Assembly (NCBI GenBank): GCA_934725005.1
Contig: CAKVBE010000011.1
Coordinates: 1 to 14,731, forward strand
From: an uncultured Rickettsiales bacterium
GTDB lineage: Bacteria > Pseudomonadota > Alphaproteobacteria > Rickettsiales > UBA1997
Length of the DNA: 14,731 nt
Direction of reading: 5' to 3'
Numbering within the stretch: position 1 is the first letter of the stretch; each line of letters begins with the position of its first letter. The notes below the pieces were generated by a model that was given only the letters and a program-made list of their open reading frames with translations, made no database searches and was not told where the DNA came from. A program made the position numbers and the translations under genes. Shown piece by piece: positions 1 through 7,209 of this stretch.

Positions 1-584
1 CTGCTGAGGTACAATTAAATTCAATATATGCTGGAAGAATACTAAACGAAAATGATTTACCTATAAAGATTGGTGGTTTCTCAAGTTGCTTTAGACGTGA
101 AGCTGGTAGTCATGGAAAAGATGTTAAAGGACTTGTTAGAGTGCATCAATTTACAAAAGTTGAACAATATATAATTTGCAAGGCTGACTTGGAAGAGGGT
201 GAAAAGATGCATCAATTTTTATTAAATAATGCTGAGGAGATCCTACGAGACTTAGAGTTACCATATCGTATTATAGAATGTTGTACCGGTGATATGGGTG
301 TTGGAAAATACAGAATGTATGATGTTGAAGCTTGGGTACCAACACAAAATAAATATAGAGAAACACATAGTTGTTCTAATTTGACTGATTGGCAAGCAAG
401 AAGAACTAATATAAGATACAGGGATAATAACGGTAATATTAAGTTTGCATATACTTTGAATAATACGGCAATAGCTACACCAAGAGTATTGGTTCCATTT
501 ATTGAAAATCACCAAACAAAAGATGGAAAAATAAGAATTCCTGTTGCATTGAGAAAATATTTAGGAAATAGGGAGTATCTGTAA
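1..584 (+). CDS. serS: Seryl-tRNA synthetase, C-terminal part (5' end outside window)
   Basis: This cytoplasmic class II synthetase charges tRNA-Ser with serine (and tRNA-Sec where present). The gene enters the window already open: the reading frame runs from base 3 without a start, and about 193 C-terminal residues are visible. Class II motif 2 is seen as FRREAGSHGKD near the left edge, followed by GDMGVGKYRMYDVEAW and the serine-site stretch SCSNLTDWQARR. Motif 3 appears as TLNNTAIATPR. The protein ends with the usual IPVALRKYLG-type tail, so the C terminus is complete. The GTG at 141 is an internal valine codon and not a start. The motif 3 wording (LNNTAIATPR) differs from the LNGSGLAVGR of E. 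coli SerRS, which may mean a different SerRS subgroup or an old transfer; this is only an impression. The gene converges on rnpA, with a shared hairpin terminator between them. Confidence 0.95.
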   Translation, partial: AEVQLNSIYAGRILNENDLPIKIGGFSSCFRREAGSHGKDVKGLVRVHQFTKVEQYIICKADLEEGEKMHQFLLNNAEEILRDLELPYRIIECCTGDMGVGKYRMYDVEAWVPTQNKYRETHSCSNLTDWQARRTNIRYRDNNGNIKFAYTLNNTAIATPRVLVPFIENHQTKDGKIRIPVALRKYLGNREYL

Positions 585-587
585 ATA

Positions 588-620
588 AAAATGTCGACTT
601 TAACGGTCGACATGATTTTT
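588..620. terminator. Bidirectional intrinsic terminator between serS and rnpA
   Basis: A perfect 8-bp stem (ATGTCGAC at 591-598, GTCGACAT at 606-613) closes a 7-nt loop. It is followed by GATTTTT on the plus strand. Read on the minus strand, it is followed by TTTTATTTA. It sits just after the serS stop and 30-60 nt beyond the rnpA stop on the opposite strand, so it can end transcription of both convergent units. Confidence 0.75.
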
Positions 621-650
621 GAATTTAAAATATAAAACATAAGAGTTGGT

Positions 651-1049
651 TTATAAAGTATCAGAATTGCATTGCTTCTTTTCTTTTAATTGTTGCATGA
701 GTGATAATAAATCGTAATATACATCAGTAAATTTTGATTCCATAATCTCTTTTTTTGCAATTACTTCGTATTTATAGTTGTTTAAAATATAGTCATTATT
801 TTCATTTAAAATTTTTTTGAAACTTTCTCTTAAAAGTCTTTTTATTCTGTTTCTAACTACAGCTCTTTTATCTATTTTTTTTGTTACACAAACACCAAAT
901 TTTGAAAACTCTTTTATTTTACTTTCCTCAATTTCCTTATCTGTAACTTTTTTGTATAAGAGTATAACTTTGCTGGTTTTTAATGATTTTACACAAGTAT
1001 TTTGTATATCTAAAAACTCTAATCTACTTTTTATTGTAAAAATATGCAT
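651..1049 (-). CDS. rnpA: Ribonuclease P protein component
   Basis: This is the small basic protein subunit of RNase P, which helps the catalytic RNA remove 5' leaders from pre-tRNAs. It has 132 residues, within the family's usual 110-140. The diagnostic RNR signature is seen at residues 61-75 as KRAVVRNRIKRLLRE, preceded by FGVCVTKKID, which matches the conserved strand before the helix. The N-terminal IKSRLEFLDIQ corresponds to the usual 'L+...F..v...g' opening. It is the last gene of the TPR-era-rnpA run, starting 12 nt after the era stop. In most bacteria rnpA follows rpmH (ribosomal protein L34); no rpmH is visible here. There is no clear Shine-Dalgarno sequence. Confidence 0.93.
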   Translation of the reverse strand: MHIFTIKSRLEFLDIQNTCVKSLKTSKVILLYKKVTDKEIEESKIKEFSKFGVCVTKKIDKRAVVRNRIKRLLRESFKKILNENNDYILNNYKYEVIAKKEIMESKFTDVYYDLLSLMQQLKEKKQCNSDTL

Positions 1050-1061
1050 TTTATAAACTAT

Positions 1062-2003
1062 TTAATTTCTGAATTTATTTTCTACCCATTTTTCATTTAC
1101 TTGTACAAACAAATAAAGATGAACTTTTTTACCAAAAAAATTGCCCATTTCGTTTCTACTAACTTCGCCAACTTTTTTTAATCTTTGGCCATTTTTTCCT
1201 AGTACTATGGCTTTTTGACTTTCTTTAAATACCTTTATAACTTGTTGTATTTTTATATCGCCATTATCAAAATCTTCCCATTTTTCTGTTTCAACATCTA
1301 TTGAATAAGGTAGATCATTTTTTAACTCATTAAATAACTTTTCTCTTGTAATCTCACTAGCTAAAAATTTCATTGGTGCATCAGTAATTTCATCTTCTCT
1401 GAAGATCCATGGACATTTTGGAGCTATTTCAACTAAATATTTTTTTAACTTTTCAATATTATCACCCTTTTTAGCTGATACCATAAATAGTTTATCAAAA
1501 TCGGGGTAAATACTTTGTATTTGTGATGCTATCTCTAATAATTTTGGTTTATTGACTAAATCTACTTTGTTTAATATAAAGTTTACTTTATCATGTTTGC
1601 CTCTTAAAGACTCGATTAAATTTTTAACTTTTCCGTTTATGCCTTCGCTTGAATCTATTATCACAAAAACAACATCTGAGTCTCTAATACCACTCCATGC
1701 GGTTTTTACTATTTTTCTTTCAAGTAATATTGATTCTTTTGGTATAAATATACCTGGAGTATCTATTATTATTATTTCAGTATCACCTTCTATTAGAATC
1801 CCTCTTATTATATCTCTAGTTGTCTGAACCTTTGGTGAAACTATTGATATTTTTTCACCAATAAGTTTATTCATTAAACTTGATTTTCCAGCATTTGGGA
1901 CGCCAGCAAAAGCGACTTTTATACATTTTTGATTTTCTGTATTACCTAAATTATCTTTATATTTCTTTTCTTTTTCAAGAAATTCATCAATTAAATCTTT
2001 CAT
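1062..2003 (-). CDS. era: GTPase Era, 16S rRNA/30S assembly factor
   Basis: This is an essential GTPase that binds the 3' end of 16S rRNA during 30S subunit maturation. It has 313 residues (E. coli Era has 301). The GTP-binding motifs are all present: G1 GVPNAGKS at 34-41, the G2 threonine in QTTRD at 60-64, G3 DTPG at 81-84, G4 NKVD at 145-148 and G5 SAK at 176-178. The C-terminal KH domain occupies roughly 230-313 and carries the RNA-binding loop AIVLGKNGQRLKKVG. The N terminus is about 20 residues longer than in E. coli and is rich in K/E, a modest lineage-specific extension. It starts 4 nt after the stop of the upstream TPR gene, so the two are almost certainly co-transcribed. No rnc (RNase III) neighbour is visible, although rnc-era is a common pairing. 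Confidence 0.96.
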   Translation of the reverse strand: MKDLIDEFLEKEKKYKDNLGNTENQKCIKVAFAGVPNAGKSSLMNKLIGEKISIVSPKVQTTRDIIRGILIEGDTEIIIIDTPGIFIPKESILLERKIVKTAWSGIRDSDVVFVIIDSSEGINGKVKNLIESLRGKHDKVNFILNKVDLVNKPKLLEIASQIQSIYPDFDKLFMVSAKKGDNIEKLKKYLVEIAPKCPWIFREDEITDAPMKFLASEITREKLFNELKNDLPYSIDVETEKWEDFDNGDIKIQQVIKVFKESQKAIVLGKNGQRLKKVGEVSRNEMGNFFGKKVHLYLFVQVNEKWVENKFRN

Positions 2004-2007
2004 TTGA

Positions 2008-3594
2008 TTATTTTTTTAAATTTGATAAAACTTGTATTCTTTCCAACAACTTGTCTTTCTTTATAGTAGAATTACCATTTATGTTGGCAATAACATCTTT
2101 ATATATTTTTAATGCTTTTCCATATTCACCATTCATATCGTATAAAACACCCATGTTATATAAATATTCTATATTATCTTTATCTAAATATAAAGCCTTT
2201 TTTATGTATTTTATGGCTTCTTTATAATTTTTAACTTTAGCAAAAGACATACTTGTTTGTGCTTGAATAGAAGCTGAGTTTTCATACTTTTCCGATATTG
2301 TTGGAACAATGTATACTGCCTCATACGGGCTTTCATTAATTATTATTGATATTAAATTAGATACAATGTTTTCATTGTCTGGGTAAATTCTCATTAATTC
2401 AACATAAATTGGTTTAGCCTGTCTATATTGTTTTAAAGCATGATAGCTTGTGGCAAGTGATAATTTTGATAAATTATCTTTTGGATCAATTTTTAATATA
2501 TTCTTGTAATACTTTATAGCTATTTCATATTCATGATTTTTATATGCTTTATATGCAATTTTTTTTAATTCTTCGATTTTTTTTGTTTCATTGTTTTCTT
2601 TTGTTGTTATCTTGAATTTAGCACTTGTTTTATTGATTTCTGCGTTCTTTGAATTCTTTATCTCTATAATATCTTTTGCGTTCCATTCACCCTTTCTTAT
2701 ATCTATTTTTTCGCTATTCGAGTTTTTTTCTCTAGAAATTATATTTTTTTCGATTTCGTTTATTAAGTCTATGGAATTTAAGCTGTCGGAATCAAAATTG
2801 TTTACATATTTATTTTCTACGATCTCACCATCTGATATAATTAATTCTCTGAGTTTTGTTTTTTCACTTGTGTCGTTGTTGTTATTTTTTATAATACTCT
2901 CATTTTTATCTGTCTTTGATTCATTATTTTTATTGTTTGTTTCTTGAGTTTTTTCTACTATTTCCTTTTTTATATCTTTATTTTCTTGACTGTTATTTAC
3001 TATATTTTCTTCATTTTTATTATCTGATTTTACCTCATTTACTTCGTTTTCCTCGATATTTGTTTTTTTGTTGTCTTTTTTATCATATTCGGTATCAGTT
3101 TTAATTGGTTCGTCAATTTTTTCTTCATTTGTTGTATTTTCAACAATAGTTGGTTGATATGACGTGTTACCTTCTTCTAAAATATGATTGTCAGTTTCAT
3201 ATTTTTCTTCCTTATTTACGTTAATATTTTCCGCAGTGTTGGTATCTTCTTTTAAATTATTATTGATGAAATCTGGTTTAATTTGTACATCTTTTTCATT
3301 GATGGATTCATTATCATTTTTATCTAATTCAACCGATTTTTGATTAGTGCTTTTATTATCTTCACTGGTTTGCTTTACTGAATCTGTCTTAGTAATATTT
3401 TCTTTATTTTTTTGTTTTGTGCTATTTTTAATTTTATTAGTATTGCCAGACTCTTTATTAGAAAAATTTTCTATAAATTTGATATCTTTTTCTACAGGTA
3501 CCATAAAGTTTCTGCCAAGTGATGTTTCAAGGCTAAAAAAAGTACAAGTAAAAAATATAAGACAATAAGAAAATATACTCTTTATTAAGTTCAT
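2008..3594 (-). CDS. Exported TPR-repeat protein with long low-complexity linker
   Basis: The function is unknown; I do not recognise a named family. The 528 residues fall into three parts. Residues 1-27 are a hydrophobic signal-like segment (MNLIKSIFSYCLIFFTCTFF) that predicts export to the periplasm. Residues about 40-330 are a strongly hydrophilic, Asn/Lys/Glu/Asp-rich low-complexity region, very likely disordered. Residues about 341-515 are a run of about five 34-residue TPR-like units, for example AYKAYKNHEYEIAIKYYKNILKIDP and NMGVLYDMNGEYGKALKIY. TPR solenoids usually act as protein-protein scaffolds. The gene is first in a minus-strand operon with era and rnpA, behind a clear promoter. 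The tract could have grown by replication slippage in an AT-rich genome. The reading frame is intact throughout. Confidence 0.85.
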   Translation of the reverse strand: MNLIKSIFSYCLIFFTCTFFSLETSLGRNFMVPVEKDIKFIENFSNKESGNTNKIKNSTKQKNKENITKTDSVKQTSEDNKSTNQKSVELDKNDNESINEKDVQIKPDFINNNLKEDTNTAENINVNKEEKYETDNHILEEGNTSYQPTIVENTTNEEKIDEPIKTDTEYDKKDNKKTNIEENEVNEVKSDNKNEENIVNNSQENKDIKKEIVEKTQETNNKNNESKTDKNESIIKNNNNDTSEKTKLRELIISDGEIVENKYVNNFDSDSLNSIDLINEIEKNIISREKNSNSEKIDIRKGEWNAKDIIEIKNSKNAEINKTSAKFKITTKENNETKKIEELKKIAYKAYKNHEYEIAIKYYKNILKIDPKDNLSKLSLATSYHALKQYRQAKPIYVELMRIYPDNENIVSNLISIIINESPYEAVYIVPTISEKYENSASIQAQTSMSFAKVKNYKEAIKYIKKALYLDKDNIEYLYNMGVLYDMNGEYGKALKIYKDVIANINGNSTIKKDKLLERIQVLSNLKK

Positions 3595-3636
3595 TGGAAA
3601 AAATCGTAAAAAGACACATTAATATAATTGATAAAA

Positions 3637-3664
3637 GTTATATATTAATGCTTTTATTTTTCAA
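3637..3664 (-). promoter_or_regulatory. Sigma70-type promoter for the TPR-era-rnpA operon
   Basis: On the minus strand there is a -35 box TTGAAA (3664-3659), a 16-nt spacer and a -10 box TATAAC (3642-3637). Transcription would start about 35 nt before the TPR gene. A 10-bp inverted repeat (CATTAATATA at 3617-3626, TATATTAATG at 3641-3650) straddles the -10 and start region and could be an operator, or chance in AT-rich DNA. Confidence 0.55.
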
Positions 3665-3828
3665 TAGTATACGAAATTATTACTTAATAATAAATAATAG
3701 ACTGATCCATAAAATGTAAAACTATTTATTTAATGTTGATAATTGTTTTTACTTGTAGTTTCAGTTTAAAATTACTTTAATTAACATTTTTATAAAAAAA
3801 ATTTTAAAAATTTAATTGACAATGATAT

Positions 3829-4470
3829 ATGCTTTTGAATAAAGATGAAATAATTAAATTATTTGATATACTTAATGAATATTATAAGAGTATAAATGAT
3901 ACTGAATTAGATTATATAAACCCATATACTTTATTAGTGGCTGTTGTATTGTCTGCTCAGGCCACAGATAAAGGTGTTAACAAAGCTACAAAGGATCTAT
4001 TTAAAATAGTCGATACACCTGAAAAAATGGTTAAATTAGGAGAAAATGGTTTAAAAAACTACATAAAGTCAATAAACTATTTCAATACAAAAGCAAAGCA
4101 TATTATTTCGCTTAGTGAAAAATTAATAAAGAATTTTGATTCTAAAGTTCCAAACAATATGAAAGATTTGTTATCGTTAGATGGTGTTGGCAGAAAAACT
4201 GCTAATATTATTTTAAATACTGTTTTTGGAATAACATCTATTGCTGTCGATACGCATGTTTTTAGAGTCTCTAACAGATTAGGTTTAGTTAAGGCTAATA
4301 ATGTTTTAGACACTGAAAAGCAACTTGAAAAGAATGTACCGCAAGGTAGTAAAAAAGATATAAATAAATTTTTAGTTATTTTTGGAAGATATATCTGTAA
4401 AGCGAAAAATCCATTGTGTAGTGAATGTCCGTTGAATTTATTATGTAAAAACAAAGCCTGTATAAGTTGA
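3829..4470 (+). CDS. nth: Endonuclease III (DNA glycosylase/AP lyase)
   Basis: This base-excision-repair enzyme removes oxidised pyrimidines and cleaves at abasic sites. It has 213 residues, close to the 211 of E. coli Nth. The helix-hairpin-helix is seen as LSLDGVGRKTANII (116-129), with the catalytic lysine at K123. The catalytic aspartate is D141 in AVDTHVFRVSNRLGL. The iron-sulphur cluster ligands are complete: C190-x6-C197-x2-C200-x5-C206. The start ATG at 3829 gives the expected family length; an ATG 7 nt upstream is in another frame and stops quickly. No good Shine-Dalgarno sequence is present. It is divergent from the TPR operon across a 234-nt AT-rich gap and is followed by the SRP RNA gene. 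Confidence 0.96.
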   Translation: MLLNKDEIIKLFDILNEYYKSINDTELDYINPYTLLVAVVLSAQATDKGVNKATKDLFKIVDTPEKMVKLGENGLKNYIKSINYFNTKAKHIISLSEKLIKNFDSKVPNNMKDLLSLDGVGRKTANIILNTVFGITSIAVDTHVFRVSNRLGLVKANNVLDTEKQLEKNVPQGSKKDINKFLVIFGRYICKAKNPLCSECPLNLLCKNKACIS

Positions 4471-4512
4471 TTGATGTGATTTTTTGAAGTACATTACTAA
4501 TAAAATTTTCTA

Positions 4513-4540
4513 TTGATTTTTCTAAATAATAATATAACAT
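4513..4540 (+). promoter_or_regulatory. Probable promoter of the SRP RNA gene
   Basis: A -35-like TTGATT (4513-4518) is followed after 16 nt by a -10-like TAACAT (4535-4540); an overlapping alternative -10 is TATAAC (4533-4538). Either puts the transcription start at about 4545-4548, where the outer stem of the SRP RNA begins. The match is moderate; position relative to the RNA is the main support. Confidence 0.4.
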
Positions 4541-4546
4541 AGTGGC

Positions 4547-4637
4547 GGGGAAGTAAGTGGGCATCTTATGCGTGAATGAATCAGATCTGAAAAGAAGCAG
4601 TTATAAATGTAATGAGATGGGTCGCTTACTTCCTTTT
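4547..4637 (+). ncRNA. ffs: Signal recognition particle RNA (4.5S, small bacterial type)
   Basis: This RNA pairs with Ffh to form the SRP, which delivers nascent membrane proteins to FtsY and the translocon. The conserved domain IV is readable at 4579-4602. UCAG (4581-4584) is followed by a UCU/AGA stem capped by a GAAA tetraloop (4586-4595), then AGCAG (4596-4600). Position by position this matches the E. coli core UCAG-G-UCC-GGAA-GGA-AGCAG, with GNRA loop and stem pairs preserved by compensating changes. Below it, CATCTTAT (4562-4569) pairs with ATGAGATG (4612-4619). The outer stem GGAAGTAAG (4549-4557) pairs perfectly with CTTACTTCC (4625-4633), followed by TTTT. The ends are estimated from the pairing. 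The gene fills most of the nth-tyrS gap and lies about 28 nt before tyrS, so read-through into tyrS is possible. Confidence 0.88.
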
Positions 4638-4665
4638 CCCATTAATAATAACGGTCGTCAGTGTT

Positions 4666-5916
4666 ATGTTTAAATCAAAGTTTTTGAAAGAATGTGAAGA
4701 AAGAGGCTTTCTAAATCAGTGTACTAATATAGAGGTTTTAGACGAAGAATTATCAAGTGGACAGCCAATTATAGCCTATTGGGGAACAGATCCAACGGGA
4801 CCTTCTATGCATGTTGGTCATTTATTTTCTTTAATGATGATACGATTATTTCAAAAATGTGGCAATAAACCAATAATAGTTATTGGTGGAGCAACAGCAA
4901 GAATTGGTGATCCATCTGGCAAAGATAAAACCAGGCCAATGATTACAAAAGAAACTATAGATAAGAACATAGAAGGTATAAAAAAATCTATTGGAAAATT
5001 TATAAAATTTGGTGATGGTCCAACAGATGCAATTTTAGTGAATAATGCTGATTGGATGGAAAATAAGGGATATTTAGAGATTTTAGGTGAAGTTGGAAGA
5101 CATATTTCTGTTAATAGAATGCTAACATTTGAGTCTGTAAAACAAAGATTGTCAAAGACTGAACATATGAGTTTCTTGGAATTTAATTATATGATTTTAC
5201 AAGCATACGATTTTTACCACTTATATAAAAAGTATGGTTGTACATTGCAATTGTGTGGTGGTGATCAATGGGGTAATGTTGTTGCTGGTGTTGATTTAAT
5301 AAGGAAATTACAATTTGAAAGTGGTGAAGTTGAGCAGGGTAAAAAAGTGGAAGTTATCGGTTTTTCAACACCATTGCTAACGGATGCAAACGGTAAAAAA
5401 ATTGGAAAATCTGAAGGAAATGCTATTTGGGTAAATGAAGAATTACTTTCGCCTTATGATTATTTTCAATATTTTAGAAATGTTAGTGATAAGGATGTAT
5501 TAAAATTTTTGAGGGTATATACAGATCTATCTATTGAAGAAATAAATCAAAAAGCAATGAATAATCCAAATATTAATGATCTTAAAAAGTTATTAGCGTT
5601 TGAAGCAACAAAGATTTGTCATGGGGAAGAAGAGGCAAAAAAGGCTTTAGAAAAATCCATAGAAGTTTTTGAAAAAAGGAATACGGATAGTTTAGAGACA
5701 ATTGAATATAAATTACCAGTTGTTGATACAAAACTTTCAACATTGTTAAAAGATTTAAATTTTACATCTTCGCTCGGTGAAGCAAGAAGACTAATTCAAG
5801 GAAATGGTGTAAAAATTAATGATAATAAAGTTGAAGATTTAATAATTAATAATTTTGATACATTTAAATTATCAATTGGAAAGAAAAAGATTATTAATAT
5901 AAAAATCGTAAAATAA
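4666..5916 (+). CDS. tyrS: Tyrosyl-tRNA synthetase
   Basis: This cytoplasmic class I synthetase attaches tyrosine to tRNA-Tyr. From the chosen start it has 416 residues, typical for bacterial TyrRS. The HIGH-type motif is HVGH at 49-52 after YWGTDPTGPSM. GGDQWGN (about 198-204) is the conserved tyrosine-pocket stretch. The KMSKS-type loop is KIGKS at 245-249. The last about 65 residues form an S4-type RNA-binding domain (SSLGEARRLIQGNGVKIND). An in-frame ATG at 4612 would add 18 residues, but these are translated from the 3' half of the SRP RNA and resemble no TyrRS N terminus, so 4666 (MFKSKFLKECEERG) is preferred. The stop codon overlaps the ybgC start by 1 nt (TAATG), so tyrS, ybgC and ruvA form one unit. 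Confidence 0.96.
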   Translation: MFKSKFLKECEERGFLNQCTNIEVLDEELSSGQPIIAYWGTDPTGPSMHVGHLFSLMMIRLFQKCGNKPIIVIGGATARIGDPSGKDKTRPMITKETIDKNIEGIKKSIGKFIKFGDGPTDAILVNNADWMENKGYLEILGEVGRHISVNRMLTFESVKQRLSKTEHMSFLEFNYMILQAYDFYHLYKKYGCTLQLCGGDQWGNVVAGVDLIRKLQFESGEVEQGKKVEVIGFSTPLLTDANGKKIGKSEGNAIWVNEELLSPYDYFQYFRNVSDKDVLKFLRVYTDLSIEEINQKAMNNPNINDLKKLLAFEATKICHGEEEAKKALEKSIEVFEKRNTDSLETIEYKLPVVDTKLSTLLKDLNFTSSLGEARRLIQGNGVKINDNKVEDLIINNFDTFKLSIGKKKIINIKIVK

Positions 5917-6317
5917 TGATTTTTAAACAAAATTTTAGGGTATACTATAACCATACGGACAGTGGTGGTGTAGTATATCACTCGAATTATATTACATTTT
6001 GTGAACAGGCAAGAACTGAATTCTTAAGAAGCAATGGATTGGAACAATTAAAATTAGTTCATGAAAATAATTTGTTGTTTGTTGTAACTAACATTAATGC
6101 ATCATTCAAATATCCAGCAAGATTAGATGATTTTATAACAGTTACAATAGAAGAGATAATTGTAAAAGATCCAAAAATAACTATGTTACAAAAAATATAT
6201 AATAATGACAAATTATTATTTACTTGTAATGTTGAACTTGTAACTATTAGTAGTGATTATAAGTTATATAGAAAAATTCCCGATTTTATAAAGGAAAAAT
6301 TATGTTTGCAAAACTAA
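5916..6317 (+). CDS. ybgC: YbgC-type hotdog-fold acyl-CoA thioesterase
   Basis: This is a small hotdog-fold acyl-CoA thioesterase of the Tol-Pal-associated YbgC family, proposed to act on acyl-CoA/acyl-ACP near the inner membrane in lipid metabolism. It has 133 residues (E. coli YbgC has 134). The family signature is clear: YYNHTDSGGVVYHSNY, with the catalytic aspartate at D15, then FCEQARTEFLR and a PARLDD segment. The first aspartate of the usual E/DDTD is replaced by histidine (NHTD), which leaves the catalytic residue intact. It overlaps tyrS by 1 nt and ruvA by 16 nt. In many alphaproteobacteria ybgC lies between ruvB and tolQ; here it lies before ruvA, and no tol gene is visible. Confidence 0.93.
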   Translation: MIFKQNFRVYYNHTDSGGVVYHSNYITFCEQARTEFLRSNGLEQLKLVHENNLLFVVTNINASFKYPARLDDFITVTIEEIIVKDPKITMLQKIYNNDKLLFTCNVELVTISSDYKLYRKIPDFIKEKLCLQN

Positions 6318-6910
6318 CGGGCATTATTGATGTAATTTTAGAAGATTATATAATTCTCGATGTAAATGGTGTTGGTTATATGGTTTTTTGTTCAAATAAA
6401 ACAATTGATCAAATATCTAATGTGAAAGAAAAAATATCTTTATATATAGAAACGATTGTTAAAGAAGACTCTATAACATTATTTGGTTTTTTGAATCAAC
6501 TTGATAAGAAAGTTTTTAATACTTTGTGTAAAGTTAATGGGGTTGGAAGTAAAGTTGCAATCAAAATAACAAGTGTACTTTCCATAAATGAAATTTCTGC
6601 AGCATTGATTAATAATGATCATAAAATGTTTTGTAGAGTTCCAGGTATAGGACCAAAACTTGCAACTCGTATTACAACAGAATTAAAAAATTGTTCTTTA
6701 ACAAAAAATGTGGACGCGAATATATCTATAGAAAATACAGATATAAATATAGATGCTGATATTATTAATGATGCTATAAAAGCATTAGAAGGTTTGGGTT
6801 ATCAAAAGTTGCATGTCAAAGATATCGTTATTAATGCTATAAAGGAGCGACCAGATTTAACGTTGGAAAGTGTCATAACAAATTCACTGAAAAAAATAAA
6901 TAATATCTAG
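6302..6910 (+). CDS. ruvA: Holliday junction branch migration protein RuvA
   Basis: RuvA binds four-way DNA junctions as a tetramer and loads the RuvB helicase in recombination and fork repair. It has 202 residues, as in E. coli (203). The N-terminal OB-fold covers about 1-63 (MFAKLTGIIDVIL start). Two helix-hairpin-helix motifs follow: VNGVGSKVAIKI (78-89) and VPGIGPKLATRI (113-124). After a hydrophilic linker, residues about 155-202 form domain III, which contacts RuvB (ALEGLGYQKLHVKD). The start at 6302 has a good Shine-Dalgarno sequence, AAGGA, 6 nt upstream, and overlaps the ybgC end. ruvB does not follow; an 812-nt gap with inverted repeats and an unrelated large gene come next. Confidence 0.96.
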   Translation: MFAKLTGIIDVILEDYIILDVNGVGYMVFCSNKTIDQISNVKEKISLYIETIVKEDSITLFGFLNQLDKKVFNTLCKVNGVGSKVAIKITSVLSINEISAALINNDHKMFCRVPGIGPKLATRITTELKNCSLTKNVDANISIENTDINIDADIINDAIKALEGLGYQKLHVKDIVINAIKERPDLTLESVITNSLKKINNI

Positions 6911-6990
6911 TCTGCATGTGATTTACGTTTGATCTTAGGTGATCGATTACAAAACATAAAACGATATGAATAGATTTATTTTTTTGGTTT

Positions 6991-7055
6991 CGACTACAAC
7001 TATAACATTTTTTGTAAGAGAAATTAACACTTTATGAGGAGGTTATGTTGTGTCG
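6991..7055 (+). other. Possible structured RNA hairpin downstream of ruvA
   Basis: This lies in the 812-nt gene-free stretch 6911-7722. Three short paired blocks stack with single-T bulges: CGAC (6991-6994) with GTCG (7052-7055), ACAAC (6996-7000) with GTTGT (7047-7051), and ATAAC (7002-7006) with GTTAT (7042-7046). This gives about 14 bp around a 35-nt loop. The loop ends in GAGGAGG (7036-7042), a strong Shine-Dalgarno-like sequence in a genome that mostly lacks them. Only a 17-codon ORF (ATG at 7045) follows it. It could be a ruvA 3' structure, a small RNA or chance. The rest of 6911-6990 shows nothing I can name. Confidence 0.25.
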
Positions 7056-7209
7056 GATTTTTGTGAGATGTCGAGTTTCCGTATTACTGTCTTGTTAAAA
7101 TTTGACTATATAAAGCAATTCGATTTTCTATAAAGATTTAATTACTACTTTAATAATTCTTAAAACAGGAACCATCATATTTAATCTATAATCATAATAT
7201 TATTTTATC

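Noticed and set aside
817..1056. Plus-strand hydrophobic ORF opposite rnpA
   Set aside because: It is a shadow of the AT-rich antisense strand of rnpA, whose RNR motif is unmistakable; Phe/Leu/Ser-rich translations are typical of such shadows.
2591..3104. Plus-strand ORFs opposite the TPR protein linker
   Set aside because: The Asn/Lys/Glu-rich codons of the real gene read as Phe/Leu/Ser on the other strand, giving false membrane-like ORFs.
3816..3821. TTGACA immediately before nth as a -35 box
   Set aside because: It lies only 7 nt before the nth start codon, so any -10 would be inside the coding region.
4612..4665. 18-residue N-terminal extension of TyrRS from an upstream ATG
   Set aside because: The bases belong to the 3' half of the SRP RNA; the translated stretch is hydrophobic and unlike any TyrRS N terminus, and the next ATG (4666) gives the normal length.
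6985..7012. Resemblance to a tRNA T-arm or tmRNA start (GGTTTCGACTAC)
   Set aside because: No acceptor stem, anticodon arm or 3' CCA-like partner could be found around it.
7045..7098. 17-codon ORF behind a GAGGAGG sequence
   Set aside because: The Shine-Dalgarno-like sequence is only 2 nt from the ATG, and the short Cys/Arg/Val peptide shows no signal or family feature.
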